A stretch of DNA of 64,000 nt from Telmatactis stephensoni (Eukaryota; Cnidaria; Anthozoa; Actiniaria; Isophelliidae), in contig JALIZF010001940.1 in the NCBI GenBank assembly GCA_029948255.1, positions 3,099,001 to 3,163,000 on the forward strand, written 5' to 3'. This document shows positions 35,192 to 48,100 of this stretch, piece by piece. A model generated the notes under the pieces. The model worked only from the letters and a program-made list of their open reading frames with translations. It searched no databases and had not been told where the DNA came from. Each line of letters begins with the position of its first letter. Within the stretch, counting starts at the first letter, position 1. Position numbers and translations under genes: made by a program.

Positions 35192-35980
35192 CATCTTGTT
35201 GTGTGCAACGTTGTAAGAAAAGTTCCATCGTGTAACACCCCAAAACCATCTTGTTGTGTGCAACGTTGTAAGAAAAGTTCCATCGTGTGACACCCCAAAA
35301 CCATCTTGTTGTGTGCAACGTTGTAAGAAAAGTTACATCGTGTGACACCCCAAAACCATCTTGTTGTGTGCAACGTTGTATGAAAAGTTACATCGTGTGA
35401 CACCCCAAAACCATCTTGTTGTGTGCAACGTTGTATGAAAAGTTACATCGTGTGACACCCCAAAACCATCTTGTTGTGTGCAACGTTGTATGAAAAGCTC
35501 CATCGTGTAACACCCCAAAACCATCTTGTTGTGTGCAACGTTGTAAGAAAAGTTCCATCGTGTAACACCCCAAAACCATCTTGTTGTGTGCAACGTTGTA
35601 AGAAAAGTTACATCGTGTGACACCCCAAAACCATCTTGTTGTGTGCAACGTTGTAAGAAAAGTTCCATCGTGTGACACCCCAAAACCATCTTGTTGTGTG
35701 CAACGTTGTAAGAAAAGTTCCATCGTGTAACACCCCAAAACCATCTTGTTGTGTGCAACGTTGTAAGAAAAGTAACATCGTGTAACACCCCAAAACCATC
35801 TTGTTGTGTGCAACGTTGTAAGAAAAGTTCCATCGTGTAACACCCCAAAACCATCTTGTTGTGTGCAACGTTGTAAGAAAAGTTCCATCGTGTGACACCC
35901 CAAAACCATCTTGTTGTGTGCAACGTTGTAAGAAAAGCTCCATCGTGTGACACCCCAAAACCATCTTGTTGTGAGCAATT
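35192..35980. repeat. 55-bp satellite, about 14 units
   Basis: Exact 55-bp period with sparse variants: AGTTCC/AGTTAC/AGTAAC, GTAACACC/GTGACACC and TTGTAAG/TTGTATG. Each unit contains GTTGTGTGCAACGTTG, which can form a small stem and includes the palindrome CAACGTTG. The minus strand has no stop in any frame across the array, so long open frames appear (up to 229 codons), but the period is not a multiple of three. Confidence 0.95.
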
Positions 35981-36039
35981 TCTGTGTAAAATATGTACAC
36001 AGACTGTCAGGCATAGAGACACAGAACTTTAATTGAATA

Positions 36040-36300
36040 AACGAACGAACGAACGAACTAACTAATATAACTCACATGGAAATAAAAAAATGAATAAATT
36101 AATTAATGAATAAATAAATAAGTAAATAACAAAATGAGTGAGTGAGCAAGCGTGTGAGTGAATAAATGAATAAATGAATAGATAAACAAACAAATACAAA
36201 GAAGAATAAATAAATATTTATAAATAAATAAATAATCACATACGAAAAAAGAAAAAGAAAAAGAGGAATTTAGAAAGAAAGAAAAGGAAAAAAAGGAATG
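36040..36300. repeat. AT-rich ATGA/ATAA and GAAA low-complexity DNA
   Basis: Degenerate tetranucleotide repeats. No gene is seen. Two similar segments follow at about 36280-36520 and 37130-37400, sharing GACGATT, ACATTCATAGAAGCTG and CATCCACGCTATCCCGGTGC, so these flank a duplicated repeat. Confidence 0.7.
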
Positions 36301-36529
36301 ACGCGGCTCGAACCTGGAGGGTATCCCCCGAAATAAAATAAATTATTGAAAAATAGAAATAATTTGAGAATTAAATTTTGGGACGATTATCTTAAGACAT
36401 TCATAGAAGCTGGAACATCGAATCGACTTACGTTACGCATGAAGATTTCGGTCCCATCCACGCTATCCCGGTGCTACATAAAACAGTTGTCTTAGCCGAA
36501 GGCCAGGGAGGGAGGCCCAGGGGATCCGT

Positions 36530-36960
36530 TCCGATCGGAAATAGGCGGGGATGCTTGTCGTACCTTTGAGGGGTCAAAACTCAGTGATCTGGTACCTTTC
36601 AAGGTGTCTCAGACTTAAGTAGACTACCAGAATTTTAGCTGTTACATTTTAGAGTGTTTTTCATTCATTGTTTTAACTAGACTGCGAGCAATCCCACTTT
36701 TCCCTCCAGATTCAGTAAAGATGAGTTTTTAGAATACGTGAACGAGCGGCAATACTTTTAACTCGTCTTTACTGAATCTGGAGGGAAAAGTGGGATTGCA
36801 AGCTAGCACTCAAATTTTAACGATCTGACTTTACTTGTGGCTCTTGATCATGAGCACATCGATAAAGGAGTTTTATTTGTTGAAATCTTCTTTTATTTTG
36901 TTTTGAATTGGTACCTTTTAGGGGTAGAAATTCAATTCTATACCCTTTGGATAATACTTT
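36530..36960. mobile_element. GGTACC-family repeat with internal 38-bp inverted repeat
   Basis: Inverted arms 36688-36725 and 36762-36799 differ at one base. The outer parts carry TAGGCGGGGATGCTTGTCG and GGTACCTTTTAGGGGTAGAA, as in the copies at 500 and 13900, so this is the fullest copy of that family. Confidence 0.7.
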
Positions 36961-37749
36961 GTCAACCTCGTCCAAGAATAGGGAAAGGGACTGGAAACAA
37001 AGTTTAATATTGATAATATCAAAATTAGCAGAGAAACATCAGCATTAAGAAAAAAAGCAGTCTACATATTTAAAACCGAAGATAAAGAACAATTGAAGAA
37101 AGAAAGGAAACGAAAAAGAGGGAAAAAAGAAAGAAGAAATGACGTCGACGGGACTCGAACCTAGAACTCTGAGATCGGTCCCCCCGGACACAATCTAAAC
37201 GAGAAATGAAAAATATTGAAAATCAATTGAAAAATATAATAAAATGAAAATGAAATTTTGGGACGATTCTCCCGAGACATTCATAGAAGCTGAGACATCG
37301 AATAGACTTACGTTACGGATGAAGATTTCGGCCCCATCCACGCTATCCCGGTGCTACATATTACAGTTGACTTAGCCCGAAGGCCAGGGAGGGAGACCGG
37401 ACCCTAATCCATACCTTTAGATATCACCTTAGACCGCTGCGCTATTGAGACACTTAATAATTATTATGTCTAATCGGGGTAGTCTATTCGGCGAAGTTTT
37501 ATTGTGATGCTAATATCCCGGTAATATGGCTGTTAAAATTCCTTGGGGAGATACCAGAACCAATGAAATTTCGATATTATAAAGTATTTAATATTTATGA
37601 AAAGTAGACTGCGAAACTGGACCCCTAGACTGATTAAAAATCGTCAGAGAGCGAACTGGGACCGACTTATGGAATCAGTCTACTGGACCCCTAGCACTTC
37701 GATCCCTTCTGACACCAACTGTGCAAACATCTCGCCAAAGCTGTGTAAC

Positions 37750-37763
37750 GTTGCCATGGAAAC
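37750..37763 (+). promoter_or_regulatory. X-box (RFX-binding motif)
   Basis: GTTGCCATGGAAAC matches the RFX X-box consensus (GTnRCC-AT-GGnAAC type). It lies 92 bp before the start codon at 37855. X-boxes within about 250 bp of the ATG mark ciliary genes in animals. Confidence 0.65.
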
Positions 37764-37854
37764 CACAAGGGCGCCATGTTGAATCAGCAGTGCGTAAAGT
37801 CAACTTCTGTCCGGCTGATTTCTTCAATTAACAGTCGCTTCTAAAGACCACGAA

Positions 37855-40800
37855 ATGCACATCAAGTATCCAAAACAAAAGGGATTCTTCACATGGGAAG
37901 AACTGGGGTAAGTTTTTGTTGTGATCGAGAAAAATATGTCGATGTTTTAACAACCTTTTTGCATAAATGGATGCTTCGTGTTTACATTCGCCTGTACTAA
38001 TTGCTATTCTGTTTTCGATAATTCACTTCTTTCTTCTTTATAATAAGTAAAACCGTCTTCTAATTTAGAAATTTTATCGTATTTTTTCAGATGTCTTGCG
38101 AAAGCTCTAGGGGTAAGTGTCAGAATTCCTTTAATGATTTTATTATATTACGATATTTACTGATTGTCGCTTTAGATTAGAGTACGTTTTCTAGATTTTA
38201 CTGATCTGTTGAATTCACTTATTAGAGAAAATTGTATTCTTTAGCATTTGATGATATTTATTGAGCTCATGCAGCTTCATGAACCCAGTAAAGTGCTGGA
38301 AACCAATTCAATGCAACATTCCTCGTGGAAGCCAATTAGGTGTTATTACAAAGCCAATTACATTCAGAAGTTTCATAACTCTTCAAATTTGGTTTCAAAG
38401 ATTGTAATCAACAATTCAATTCGTCATAATCCATGGAGTTTGTAGATAATTAAAAAAAATAGGAATCTAAAAAGGGAAATTTTGCAAAGTAAACAATTAA
38501 ACTGCAGGGTTTTTTTTAAATTAACAATTAATCTTAATTATATATTCAGTACCAGAAAACTCTATTTTACAAGAACATTCCACCTGAATATCATAAAGAG
38601 AAGATTCCAGGTCTTGATATCAAGGTCAGTGACTTATCCTATTTTTTTTCAGACTGTTCTTTTAGTACACCCTTAGAAAAAATTCTTATTGAACTACCTG
38701 GTGTGGGAGGGGGGGGGGGATAGAGGCTTATACAGTGAAGTGAAGTATTGAATCATTATGGTCCAATGCTAGCTGTCGATTTTTTTTGGAAATTTTTGTT
38801 TTATTTCCTTCCTTTGTCCATTCCTTCCTTCCTTCCTTCCTTCCTTCCTTCCTTCCTTCCTTCCTTCCTTCCTTCCTTCCTTCCTTCCTTCCTTCCTTCC
38901 TTCCTTCCTTCCTTCCTTCCTTCCTTCCTTCCTTCCTTCCTTCCTTCCTTCCTTCCTTCCTTCCTTCCTTCCTTCCTTCATCTGTTCATTCATTCATTTC
39001 TTCTTTGTTTATTTATTCATTTATTGAAAAATTATCAGTTAAAAAATACATCTAAAAAGATGTTATTTTATTTCTAGACCTTGTTTGTCATAATTGATAT
39101 GAAAGTACTTCATGGAGATCTCCATAGAACATACAACATGCATGATGCTTTGTACAACTCAAGAGTAATCGAGAAAGCTGCTGATATGCTCTCCAATAAG
39201 TATCTAAGGTATTATGCTTGCTAGGAATGAGTTTTCATCCTTATAAGAAGTAAAGTGTCCTGACCAGAGATCAATTGATTTGGCTGTTTAAACAAAGCAA
39301 AATTTATTGTGAAAAGGGCTGGCACGTGAGCATTTACAATAACATGCATTATCACTGTGCCTTCTAGGAGCTATCTGGGTTATTAGACCCAAATTAAAAT
39401 AGAAGGGGCAACTCTCACTCTTCCAAATTAATATGATGCAAAGATTATATATGGAGGTTAAAAGGGAAGCATGCACTCAGGGGGAAATGCATATGGGAAA
39501 TTCTGCCTGTGTCTTAATTTTAGTCAAACATGAAAAATTGGGAATTTTTAGCCAAGGTCATTTTATGCCAGTCTTCTTGTTATCTGTCAACTATAAATGA
39601 ATTGTTGACTTTTTTAAATTGTTTCTTTTTTATAGGCAGACAGATATCAAGTCAGTCAGTGAGTCCAGACAGTTAGTCATTTAGTCTGAATGTAAAGGAA
39701 AATGAGTCAGTTGGAAAGTATAGTTAGTCAATCAGTAATATAAGTCAGTCAACCAGCCAGCCAGCCAGCCAGTCCGTCAGTCAATCAGTCAGTGGGTCAG
39801 TCAGTCCATGAGTTAGTCAGTCAGACAGTGGACCAGTCAGTCAGTCAGTCAGTTGGTCCATCAACCTGTCACTAATCCGTTTAATGTTTTTTAGTTTTCA
39901 GGAATTACGAGAAGTAAGAGTAGCATTTCAGTTATATGAGCACGAAGACATGATGGGGCTTGTTATAGATGAACATATTTTGCTAAGAACTCTTAAGGTA
40001 TATCTTTCTAACATATTCATCTAAATTGATCTTAGAGAGGTTATGTTTTATTGCTACCATAGAGAACTGGTTGCGACAATTAAAGTTAAACTTGCAGGGA
40101 GGTCTCAAAGGAGATACTGTAGTTGCTCATATTAAGAGCAATTTTCAAATGACTGCGAAAAATTATTTGCTTTGACTTTTCATTTTGATTGGCTGATGTT
40201 GATCTTATTCAATCAACATATACTGAAACATGGCTCTGCAGAAAGTAGCAGAGACTTTTTCATGTTCATTTAATATTAACTTCTCCATAGAGAGATTGTG
40301 GTTTAGCTGAGATGGCTAAGTCACTGTTTTTGAAGGATTTTCAGAGGTTTGTATGTGTCTTTGTTTAAAACATTCTCTTATCTCTACAGGCATGTGGAAG
40401 ATCAGTATCACCAATGAAACTTATGCAACATGTAAGTGTAAACACCATTGTTTGTAAACACTGCTTCCTCCATTCTCCATTGACAAGTTATCCGATTGAA
40501 GCTTTAGCTCTCCTTCTTTACGAATCAGATGTTATATTGTGATTAATGCTCCCAACCATTAGAAAAGACAGCTGACAACAATTTGTGGGATAATGGGGAA
40601 TGGCAATAAGGCTTATAAAAATTGAGGTATCAAATACACGTGCTGACTAGTTGGCCATCATAGCACAGAGACATGGCTATGCCTCGTGTTCCTAAGATTC
40701 CTTTTTTAAGCTCTACACTTCCCAGCGTGTTATTCATGCGTATTTTATATTGCTTAAATAGTTCATCCTTGTATTGCAGATAAAACATACGGAAACACAC

Positions 40801-41412
40801 GTACAGGACAGACTGATGCTGTACGAGTTTCTGGAGTTGTTACTCTTGTAAGTATTTTGTATGAGTAGATAGATAGGTGAATAGTACGATGAATTTAGTG
40901 CAAGAGTGGAAATGAATGAATGGAGGGGATAAAAATACTTGAGGAAGGAAAGGATGGATAAATGGATAGAAAGGAAGGAAGGAAATGAAGGAAGGGAGAA
41001 GGGAGGGAAAGAGGGAGGAGGAAGGAAGGGAGGGAGGAAAGAAGGAAGGAAGGAAGGAAGGAAGGAAGGAAGGAAAATGATTTGTATCACTGAATTCAAA
41101 CACCATCTTGATATTTGCAGATGCGAAAGAGACTCTGACGTTCTTATCCCGACAGCCCCTCAAGCGTCAGGTATCGATCCCAGGAACAACCTTTACAAGG
41201 TGCGTAGCCATGGCAACTCCCGCCAAAACCACGCCAGTTGCATGTTCATCGTCGATTCTCACTTTGTTTGAGACTGTAATTGTCAGCTAGTTTAATTACT
41301 TCCACGTTTTGCTAAATGTTTTTCTTTCATTCTCTTCATGCTCTTTTACGCCCGGTTGGCTCAGTTGGTAGGGCGCCGGACTAGTTGTGCGGAGACCGGG
41401 TTCAAGTCCCGG

Positions 41413-41451
<39 letters not shown>

Positions 41452-41494
41452 GTGCTGCCTTTGTAATTACATCTGCAAATGGTTAGACTTCAAG

Positions 41495-41528
<34 letters not shown>

Positions 41529-44500
41529 TGTCTCCCATTCCCTTCCTAACCTGTATATGGGGGACATTAAAGAACCTGTTGAACTATTCGCATAAGAGTA
41601 GGGGATTGTCGCCCGGTACAACAGTCTTTCCTTACTACTTACAAACTCTAAGCGCATTTGATTATATTCATATAGATATTTGCGCTATATAAATGCTAAA
41701 ATTTCATTTTCATTTCATTTCTCTTTTATCCAGAAACAACGCATCAAAGATATATCACATAAGCGCGTACAGAGTGTAGAAATAGAGGAAAGGGGACTTT
41801 TTTCTAACATCTAAATTCCCTTTTATTCACAGCTATGTGACTTCAACTCAATTTTAGTCCCTCAAGACGAGAAGAAAATCACACATTTAAACAGCGCCTA
41901 TGAGGTAACAAGAAGCCTGTCAAATGAACTCGCACTGGGGAGCGAAAAACTCCACAGAGCATAAAGGCCTAAACATATGATGCAACTTTTTCTGCAATTA
42001 TCATTGCGCGCAACATAGTTCGTTGCACCGTTGTCAATCCCTGCAATGTTGCGCACAGAAAAAAATTGCACAAATAGAAGTCGATTCTAGACCTGCAACT
42101 CTTGCAGGGGTGAATTCTTGTTGTGCGCAACGTCACAAAAAACGTTGCAAGTATGGTTGCACCGTGAGTCCAGGCCTTAATTTAGAAGCTTGCTCAATAG
42201 AATGTAAATCGCGCCTTCAGTTCAAAGATGTTAGCACGCAACTCTGCAAAGGAATAAGCCATTTGCATGATGGCGTCATATACTACAACTACCAGAATGC
42301 TTTACGAATTTTCTTTCTTATTCAGATTTTTATTCCCTTTTGAGAATAGCAAAACAATTGGCACTAATTATTTTACAAAAGAAAGTGGGCAAAGCACTCT
42401 GGTAGTTGTAGTAAATGACGCCATTATGCAAATGGCCTATTACATGACGTTTGATGTGAGCTTCGTGAGGGCATCAAAAGTAACGCGTTGCTCATGTGTT
42501 GCGCGTTCTATTTACAGAGATCAGTAGAACTTGATCCTCATTTCTGTTGTTTTGTTCGCTAGTAAATGTGCGGTCATAGATCGGATGCACCTGTCCTGCA
42601 TTAACTCACTTTTGCAACATCGGGCGCAGATGTACTTTGCGTCAATTCCTAGAGTTGCGCAGAACTGTTTGACAGAAATACAACTCGATCCCGACTTCTG
42701 CAACTAAAATATTTTTCAGAATTAAATTAATGCGCGGTGCAACATTTCCTGTTACTTTTCCAAAACACGTGCATCAGCATTTGCACTTCGCGTTTATCTT
42801 AAATTTGCGCAGAACTGTTGCCGGCAGAACACAACTTAATGCTACTCCCGCAATTATTGCGCGCAATGTGACAAAAAGCTCCATAGTGTTCGAGCGATAT
42901 CGTGAAGGGAGATGCTCTCTTACGAGAGGACCAACAAGTAGATCTTCCGCTAGAGGTGTAAATGGTCACAGATCTTGTGTTGTCGTCATGTGTCCTCTAA
43001 CTACCACATAACTGAATTTGAACCCTTGTTCTTTAGCAAGGTCTTATGAAACCACGCCTTACTAGCAAGACAGACAAACAACCGTCATGGCGTGACCAGC
43101 AACCTTTTCTTGTCGATTTACAACCAAGAATGGAACTGGTAAGTACAACCAACTTTCTTGTTGAGATTTTCTTCTCGTGTTAGTGTAGCGAACATTAAAG
43201 TTTGCTGCAGCATTCAGTGATAGATGCACCTCCCTCGCTCCCCTCCCTCTCCTCCCTAAGAACAACACTTTGCCTCCTTCTCCTATTCTATGGAACAGCA
43301 CTCTGGGAGGTGCTCCGTGCTCGATCCCTCCCTCTGCTCCCTCCATCACTCTGATCCCTACCTCCTGTCTCTACAAACAACTCTTTGCCTTCCCTCTTCC
43401 CCTTCTCGGTAGAAAATCACTCTGACGAAGTGGTAGGTACACTAAAAATACTAAAAATATTCTTCTCCCATTTTTTGCATGAGAAAATGTAGACTGACAA
43501 CGTCATTTATCTTTTGATAGGTCAGTCGGCACCAACAACGAACGATTGAGCTGGCAGACCATTTAAATCACTCGAACAAAAAGGTGAGTCCACCAAACTA
43601 AACTGCAGTCGACAGCGTTTGTGCTGTAATTAGGATCAATTTTAGCTTGAGATTTTTATACCACGATGTTGGTGAAAAATTAGGTTTGCTTTCCTTCTTG
43701 GATTTTTTTCTGCACGCACAAGACAGAGTTGCGGCTCATCTTGCAACACCAAGAAAGACCCAGAGTTGCGCCGTGTGTTCACCCCTGCAACCGTCGCACA
43801 TAGTTTAGAATCGCGGCTCTTACTTGGTGTTGCAAGGCACCAAACCTTAGGTAAAAGTTCTTTACTTGCATTTACAACTGACACCAACTTCTACAACGCT
43901 TTCTGTAGCGATTTGCGCAACATTGTTGGGGTGAACACACGGTGCAAATGTGTTGCGCTCAATGTTGCAGAAATTAGTTGCATCGTGTTTCCGGGTCATT
44001 TAGTTTCTTGTTTTAAAATTTACTTCTTGTTTTACAGGTTATGAATGCACGGTGTGGTCGAACTGGTCGAGGAGCAGGACGTTCATTTGTGGACTTAAAT
44101 GACGTCGTAAGAACAGAGAAGCAAAAAAATCATAGAGTGTTAGAGGTAAATATAGACCAGTATGTAATTTGATTTGTTAAATATGACTAGTTTCAAATAC
44201 AAAGAATGACAATTCGCCACGACGATTGCTTATGGGAGCCTCGTCCGTAACTCCTTACAGACACCTATGTAATACGACCACCTCTCTAAAACGGACAGGT
44301 AGCTATTTCCCGACAGCTGGGATCTCCATACATCCCCTTGTAAATGAAACCTCTGTAAAAAGCACACCTCTATATGACGAACACTTTTCTTCCGCCCTTT
44401 GGCATCGGGTTTAAAGAGGTTTTGATGTATTTTTATATCTACAGACTGAAAGTCCACTTCACGATATCTCTGCACTCATGACAGATAAAGACGAAAGTAA

Positions 44501-45084
44501 GTGCTCGTAGTGAGGTTAGGTATATATTTTGTGAGAGCAGTTATTGTTTCTTGATACACCTTTGCCTGGGCATTCGAGGATCTGATGTTTTGCTAGTCTG
44601 TACGCATTCTGCTAGAAAGGAAGCAATTTATGATGAAATACAGAAAAACCAACACCCAAAGCAGTGAAAGACATGCACCACTGAGGGACCACCTCCACTG
44701 GTTCTCCTCATACAGCTGTTACAGTGCTGATGCCCTCAGAAAAAAGCTCAATTTTTGTCATAAGGAGTGTAAATTTAGTCCACATTATGACATTATAAAT
44801 TGATTGATTGATTGATTGATTGGTTGGTTGATTGGTTGATTACTTGATTGGTTGATTAATTGGTTGATTGATTGATTGATTACTTGATTGATTGATGAAT
44901 TGATTGATTGAAGGATTGAATGATTGATTAATAATAATAATAATAATGACGAATTTTATACAGGATATTTCACCCATCAGTGTAAAACACTGTTGTCCTT
45001 GGGGTCCTGTTAAAAAAATATCTATAAATAATAAATAAAATATAAAATAAAATATAAAAAATATAAAAATTGATTTATTGATTG

Positions 45085-45140
<56 letters not shown>

Positions 45141-48100
45141 ATTGATTGATTGATTGACCCAAGTTTTTAGGGCCAAAAAGAAGTGTTCTTGTGTGTTCTT
45201 GGCGCAGTACCTCTTGTCCACTTTTAAGAATTCACTTTTCGTATCACTTTTTTGTTCTTCTAGATCAAACTTCACGTGTCACCTTCTCTTCGCCACCACC
45301 CAAGGAATTTCCAATTACACCAGATCGACCGACTACAACAGACTCACAAGATTACCTAAGGTCGTATTCTGGAACTACGCCCCAGAAATTATCCAGAATG
45401 TCACGATCAAAGGAAAAAGAGATATTAGTAACACAAAGGGTACGGTTTGTGAAGTGTTTTAGTGTAGTTTAAGGTTTTTATTTGATGTATAGCGGCAGGA
45501 GCCCATTATGGGCTCCTGATAGCGGCAATTCCATGTGATTTTCCTCTGCTTGTTGATGTCGAGCTTCGTCATGCCAAGCCTGTGAACAGGCTCAGAAACG
45601 TACGGGGGAGGGACGGGAGGGACAGCCTTAAGTAATTCTATTCATGAGCCTTTTCCAGTATACCAGCTCCTGGTATCCCTCTCCCTTTTTCCCCTCCCCA
45701 AACCTTTTCGCTTTATTTCTCCCCTTCCCCTCCCCAGAGCGTCTTCACAGGCTATCATGAACCGTGCTAACTGTGTTTTCTTTGTCTGATAACTGTGTAG
45801 GACGTGCACAACTCCACTGCTAAAATAGAAAACCTTAACTGGGACATCGAGACGCAGGTAATTCAAAGACACTGTTTGGGGATTTGGATAGTTAGGATTA
45901 TTATGTCAGTGCGCATGCGCATAAAGCAAAATCCAGCAAAAGGCGCGATCATGCAAATCTGATTGTGCGTCGAGACGACCAACGCTTTTAATAAAGGCAC
46001 TAGAAGAATAGCGTCCTGTTGTCAAACAAACAACAATCTACTTAATTAGAACGAATTCTGCGGCGCTGATCGCACGTGAGTGTTCTCTTGACTAGAGAAG
46101 AAATTCTCGTTAGAATCGCGCAGAGATAAAAAGAATTGTCCTCACCTTATACCACGCCAATTGTGATATTTTCCCTAATCATCCTTAATCTATGTCGTTA
46201 ACTCTTTAGTCCGTTAGGTTGAAAAGAAAAACAGACAAATACTTACAAGAAAAATATCCACAACAGTATCAAATCATAAGACAACGTGTTGAAAAAAGAC
46301 AAAGTGAAAATTCATTCATCAGACGAGGTAGGAATGAATCATTGGGTACTAGATTTTATATAATTTGTATATAACGCGAGCTCTAATTGGTTGATCATGA
46401 GAACCGTGTGTGATATTACAGTACAACGCACAGATGACGTCACATCACACACAAATAGATTCCATTTTTCCTTGCGTCTTGTCTATCAGATGCACAGAAG
46501 ACGTCGACGTCTCGTGGCGTACTTATTATTCCCAAAACATTTTGACACCATGTGCATCTATTAGAGTACAGAAAATGTTAAATTGCAACCCCACGGGGAC
46601 TCGACTATAGGGCGTCACGTCCCATTCCCCTATCCCCAATGCACCAAGAGACCATAATACTAAGAGAGCGAAACTCAGTATTGATGTCTGTGCGATGTTC
46701 GCGGCGACTAAGGCTATTTTTAGTAACTTCGCCAGTCGCGCGCGCAAGGCCCTCAACCAATCGGATAGAATTTGCTTTTTGGCGTGCGCGCGGAAGGGAC
46801 CGTTTGAATTCTATTGTTTAAGTGCCTTGCGCGCGCGATGGCGAAGTTACTAAAAATAGCCTTAGCCGCCACGAACATCGCACAGACATCAATACTGAGT
46901 TTCGCTCTCTTATTATTATGGTCTCTTGAATGCACTTGGCTGCTTAGCTCAGAGCTAGGCAGCTACCGGACTTCCTGTGTTTTTTCATATTTGTTATACT
47001 CGTTTTCCTTGAAATTTTCGGGTTTTATTTTTCAGCAGGATTACCAGTACTTGACCAGCCAAAGGTATACCTAACTTTTTACTTGTAAAATAACTGGGTT
47101 TGGGGATCACGCGATAGCTATCGACACAAAGATAAAGCGTCTCTCGCTGTGTTGAGCTTGAATACGTAGATTTAGCAAACGTGACGCGACGCGTGATCAA
47201 GACGTGAAATGAATATATCACATTTGTTCGTTGCGTGACAACTGTGATGAAGTCACGATGCCGCGTTCAGGACGCCATGTCGATTGTTTACGTCCTTTTC
47301 TTGACGCCGGCGACGTTGGTCATTTTGAACATAATTCGTCAGCATGCGCGCGATTTCCTCCTTCACATCGTTGTGTTTGCTAAATCTCTAATACTGATAA
47401 GAGAGCAACCAGTTTTGTAATCACTCGATAACTTTATCGTTCGTTTAACGTTCGTTTCGATCGAGAAACATCCATAACCTTAATTCTTTTACGTGCCCGT
47501 AAAGCTATCGAATCCTTTGAGAAACGGGCCCCACGATTTTATAGTAAGGATTAGGGTCCATACTATCATTCAACTTTACCTTCTTTCGCTGAACAATTGC
47601 ATTGTCATATCAATTCATCGCATCATCTTGCTAGCAAGACGTTATGCAAAGAAGAAAAAAGAGTTCACTTTAGAGAGCTAGCAATGCTTAGGTTCAAAAG
47701 AAGTGAACTCTTTTTGGCACGATTTCAATTGTCGAATCTTGAGCCCTCAAGACACAAAAGATGGTGTACTTTAAAATTATCTAGCGCAAAAACGAACACG
47801 ACGACCCCCAAGTACCCCCATTTCTATTTTATTTTGGAGATATTATTACTGTTCGTGCGAAGTTTCGTGAAAATTCTATGTTTGGTCAGTTTTATTTCTA
47901 TGGAATTCCCTTAATAACTAAAGTGGCTTATACCTAATCCAAAGTAAAATAATCTCTTTAGGTCCATCGAGAAGAAAAATCCCCAGATCAACCCAAAGAA
48001 TCTCCTAGAAGAAATATTCCAACTAGAGAAAACATTTATAGCAATCTAAAATCCCGACTGCAGTCAACAAATACGCTATTAGACTTCGGTGAAATGGAGG

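Noticed and set aside
35192..35980. CRISPR array
   Set aside because: Units are contiguous with no unique spacers, and the genome is eukaryotic. It is a satellite.
35333..36022. 229-codon minus-strand gene
   Set aside because: It is the 55-bp satellite read through. The period is not a multiple of three and there is no start context or splice evidence. It is kept as a finding, not as a gene.
38748..39077. Pro-Ser-Phe-Leu repeat proteins
   Set aside because: Translation of the (TTCC)n microsatellite in an intron.
41350..41425. Functional tRNA gene
   Set aside because: A- and B-boxes are present, but the acceptor stem pairs poorly and a SINE body and tail follow.
44220..44440. Possible coding segment in intron 12 of the EF-hand-like gene
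   Set aside because: GACACCTCT- and ACGGACA-type strings look like a dispersed repeat, and no splice-consistent frame joins the neighbours.
47962..48008. Stop codon soon after the acceptor at 47961 when joined directly to exon 46210-46327
   Set aside because: Direct joining shifts the frame. Including the 29-nt exon 47036-47064 restores a 137-codon open last exon.
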